A DNA stretch of 7,919 nt from an uncultured bacterium (GTDB lineage Bacteria; Planctomycetota; Uabimicrobiia; Uabimicrobiales; JABWCH01). The DNA lies in assembly GCA_938003875.1 (NCBI GenBank), contig CALKWO010000316.1:1-7919 (forward strand), in the 5' to 3' direction. The notes under the pieces are model-generated. The model did no database searches. It was not told where the DNA came from and was given only the letters and a program-made list of their open reading frames with translations. Shown here in pieces: positions 6,976 to 7,919 of this stretch (the stretch's first letter is position 1; the number at the start of each line of letters is the position of its first letter). The position numbers were made by a program, and so were the translations under genes.

Positions 6976-6981
6976 ATGAAT

Positions 6982-7863
6982 ATGATAAACAACCTGGTTT
7001 TGAAAAATAAAAAAAAGACAGAGTGGACTACCCTGGTTTTCCTGTTTTTGTTAGTTGTTTTTGTGATTGGCTGTGAAGCTTTCCTGAAGAGTATTGCCAA
7101 AAATGATTTTTCTCATGTTTTAGTCTATCTTTTGCATGGGATTTTTGCCTTTCTCATGATCAAGGAAATCGGAAAGATATGGCTTGCAAAAACTAACAGG
7201 AGAGCTGCAGAAAAAGAGGAGATATATCAGGATATGCTGGCTTCTGTTGACGATGTGTTCTTTTTTGTTGATGAAAAATGGATCATACAATACATAAGCC
7301 CTTCCATACAGTTTTTTATGCAATATTCTGATTCTGAATTAATAGGATCTCGTTATATGAATCTAGTTCATTCCCAAGATATCGCTTCTCTTCGATCCGA
7401 GATAGGGAAAGCCCCCTTTACCATAGAAGGAATCAGAGAATATCGCTTGAATCTCAAAAAAGAAGGGAATATCATGGTTCAGACTTCCTTCAAGCCCATA
7501 GTAAAGCAAGGAAAAATGGTAGGGCATTATGGCGTGATGAGAGATATTACAAAATGGAAAAAAAACCAGGAATTGATAAAAAAATTAGATCAGAAAAAAA
7601 TACTTCAGGAAGTAGCAGGAGCTACAGCACACGAAATCAATCAGCCTCTTACTGTGATCTTTGGCTCTATCGATTTGATACTAGGGAAAATGACATTAGA
7701 TAATTATACAAGAGAAAAAATAAGAAATATATATCTGGCAAGCCAGAATATTAACAATATCGTTCATAAAATGCAAAATGTATCCGAATATTCCGTAAAA
7801 CCCTATGCTGGAGGCCTGGAACAAATCGTCGATTTTGATGGAAATAAAAAGGCTTCATCCTAA
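6982..7863 (+). CDS. Membrane PAS-HisKA protein lacking a kinase ATPase domain
   Basis: A 293-residue protein. Two hydrophobic segments (about 17-34 and 45-62) should form a membrane hairpin with both ends in the cytoplasm and almost no periplasmic sensor. A PAS domain follows (about 80-192, ending GVMRDITKWKK), then a HisKA domain (about 205-270) with H217 in AHEINQPL. The protein ends at 293, shortly after a KPYAGGLEQIVDFD segment, so no HATPase N, G1 or G2 boxes exist. The 56 bases after the stop hold a small stem-loop and an intergenic repeat rather than kinase coding sequence, so this looks like a natural end, not a frameshift in this window. It cannot phosphorylate itself. It may be phosphorylated in trans, act as a phosphohistidine reservoir, or pair with another kinase. 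It is divergent from the operon and possibly under its sigma-54 regulator. Confidence 0.9.
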   Translation: MINNLVLKNKKKTEWTTLVFLFLLVVFVIGCEAFLKSIAKNDFSHVLVYLLHGIFAFLMIKEIGKIWLAKTNRRAAEKEEIYQDMLASVDDVFFFVDEKWIIQYISPSIQFFMQYSDSELIGSRYMNLVHSQDIASLRSEIGKAPFTIEGIREYRLNLKKEGNIMVQTSFKPIVKQGKMVGHYGVMRDITKWKKNQELIKKLDQKKILQEVAGATAHEINQPLTVIFGSIDLILGKMTLDNYTREKIRNIYLASQNINNIVHKMQNVSEYSVKPYAGGLEQIVDFDGNKKASS

Positions 7864-7878
7864 TACGGATAAACCGTA
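7864..7878 (+). terminator. Weak stem-loop after the PAS gene
   Basis: TACGG, a 5-base loop ATAAA, then CCGTA form a 5-base-pair stem immediately after the stop codon. It is followed by an A-rich stretch rather than a T-run, so terminator function on the plus strand is doubtful. Confidence 0.25.
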
Positions 7879-7889
7879 ATCAAAAAGAA

Positions 7890-7919
7890 AAAAATTTACC
7901 GCAGAGGCGCAGAGGTCGC
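7890..7919 (+). repeat. CGCAGAG-type intergenic repeat, cut by window end
   Basis: TTTACCGCAGAGGCGCAGAG followed by GTCGC shows units of 8-9 bases and continues past the window. It is related to the partial copy at 101-118 on the opposite strand. With the CACGAAG and CACAGAT types it makes a third unit family around this locus. Confidence 0.65.

Noticed and set aside
6970..6981. Earlier starts of the PAS gene at 6970 and 6976
   Set aside because: Neither has a Shine-Dalgarno sequence at a usable distance, while GGAG sits 6 bases before the ATG at 6982.

Overview
This AT-rich window holds one complete signal-transduction locus flanked by short palindromic intergenic repeats. Three genes on the minus strand appear to form an operon, transcribed in the order: periplasmic/membrane sensor kinase (about 6386 to 2790), receiver-kinase hybrid (2753 to 1659), NtrC-type sigma-54 activator (1631 to 240). 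The gaps are 36 and 27 bases, and each gene has a recognisable Shine-Dalgarno sequence. A fourth gene on the plus strand (6982-7863) encodes a membrane-anchored PAS protein with a histidine phosphoacceptor domain but no ATPase domain. It is divergent from the operon and shares a roughly 595-base intergenic region with it.

How the parts may work together (inference). The 14-blade propeller sensor detects an unknown extracytoplasmic signal and signals through its cytoplasmic kinase core. It has no receiver of its own, so the receiver of the second protein is a natural target. The second protein carries its own kinase core and no DNA-binding output, so it could in turn act on the NtrC-like regulator. 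In front of the divergent PAS gene there is a good -24/-12 (sigma-54) match that overlaps a near-consensus sigma-70 promoter. Upstream of it lie two similar dyads of the form ATGGGT-N8-ACTCA(T/A), exactly 50 bases apart. This layout resembles enhancer sites for a sigma-54 activator, so the divergent kinase-like gene may be a target of the operon's own regulator.

Flanks. Positions 1-239 carry a long inverted repeat made of CACGAAA-type units and a partial CGCAGAG-type unit. Positions 6475-6575 carry a large CACAGAT-type inverted repeat with CACGAAG units in its loop. The right edge (about 7890-7919) begins another CGCAGAG-type element. Such iterated, roughly 8-10-base-period repeats are scattered between genes in many environmental bacteria.

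Organism. The sigma-54 regulator, the propeller/Y_Y_Y kinase, the HEINQPL-type catalytic-domain-less PAS protein, the low GC and these intergenic repeats fit a Desulfobacterota (deltaproteobacterial) genome best. This is a judgement from style, not from a marker gene. No transposase, rRNA, tRNA or CRISPR array was seen.
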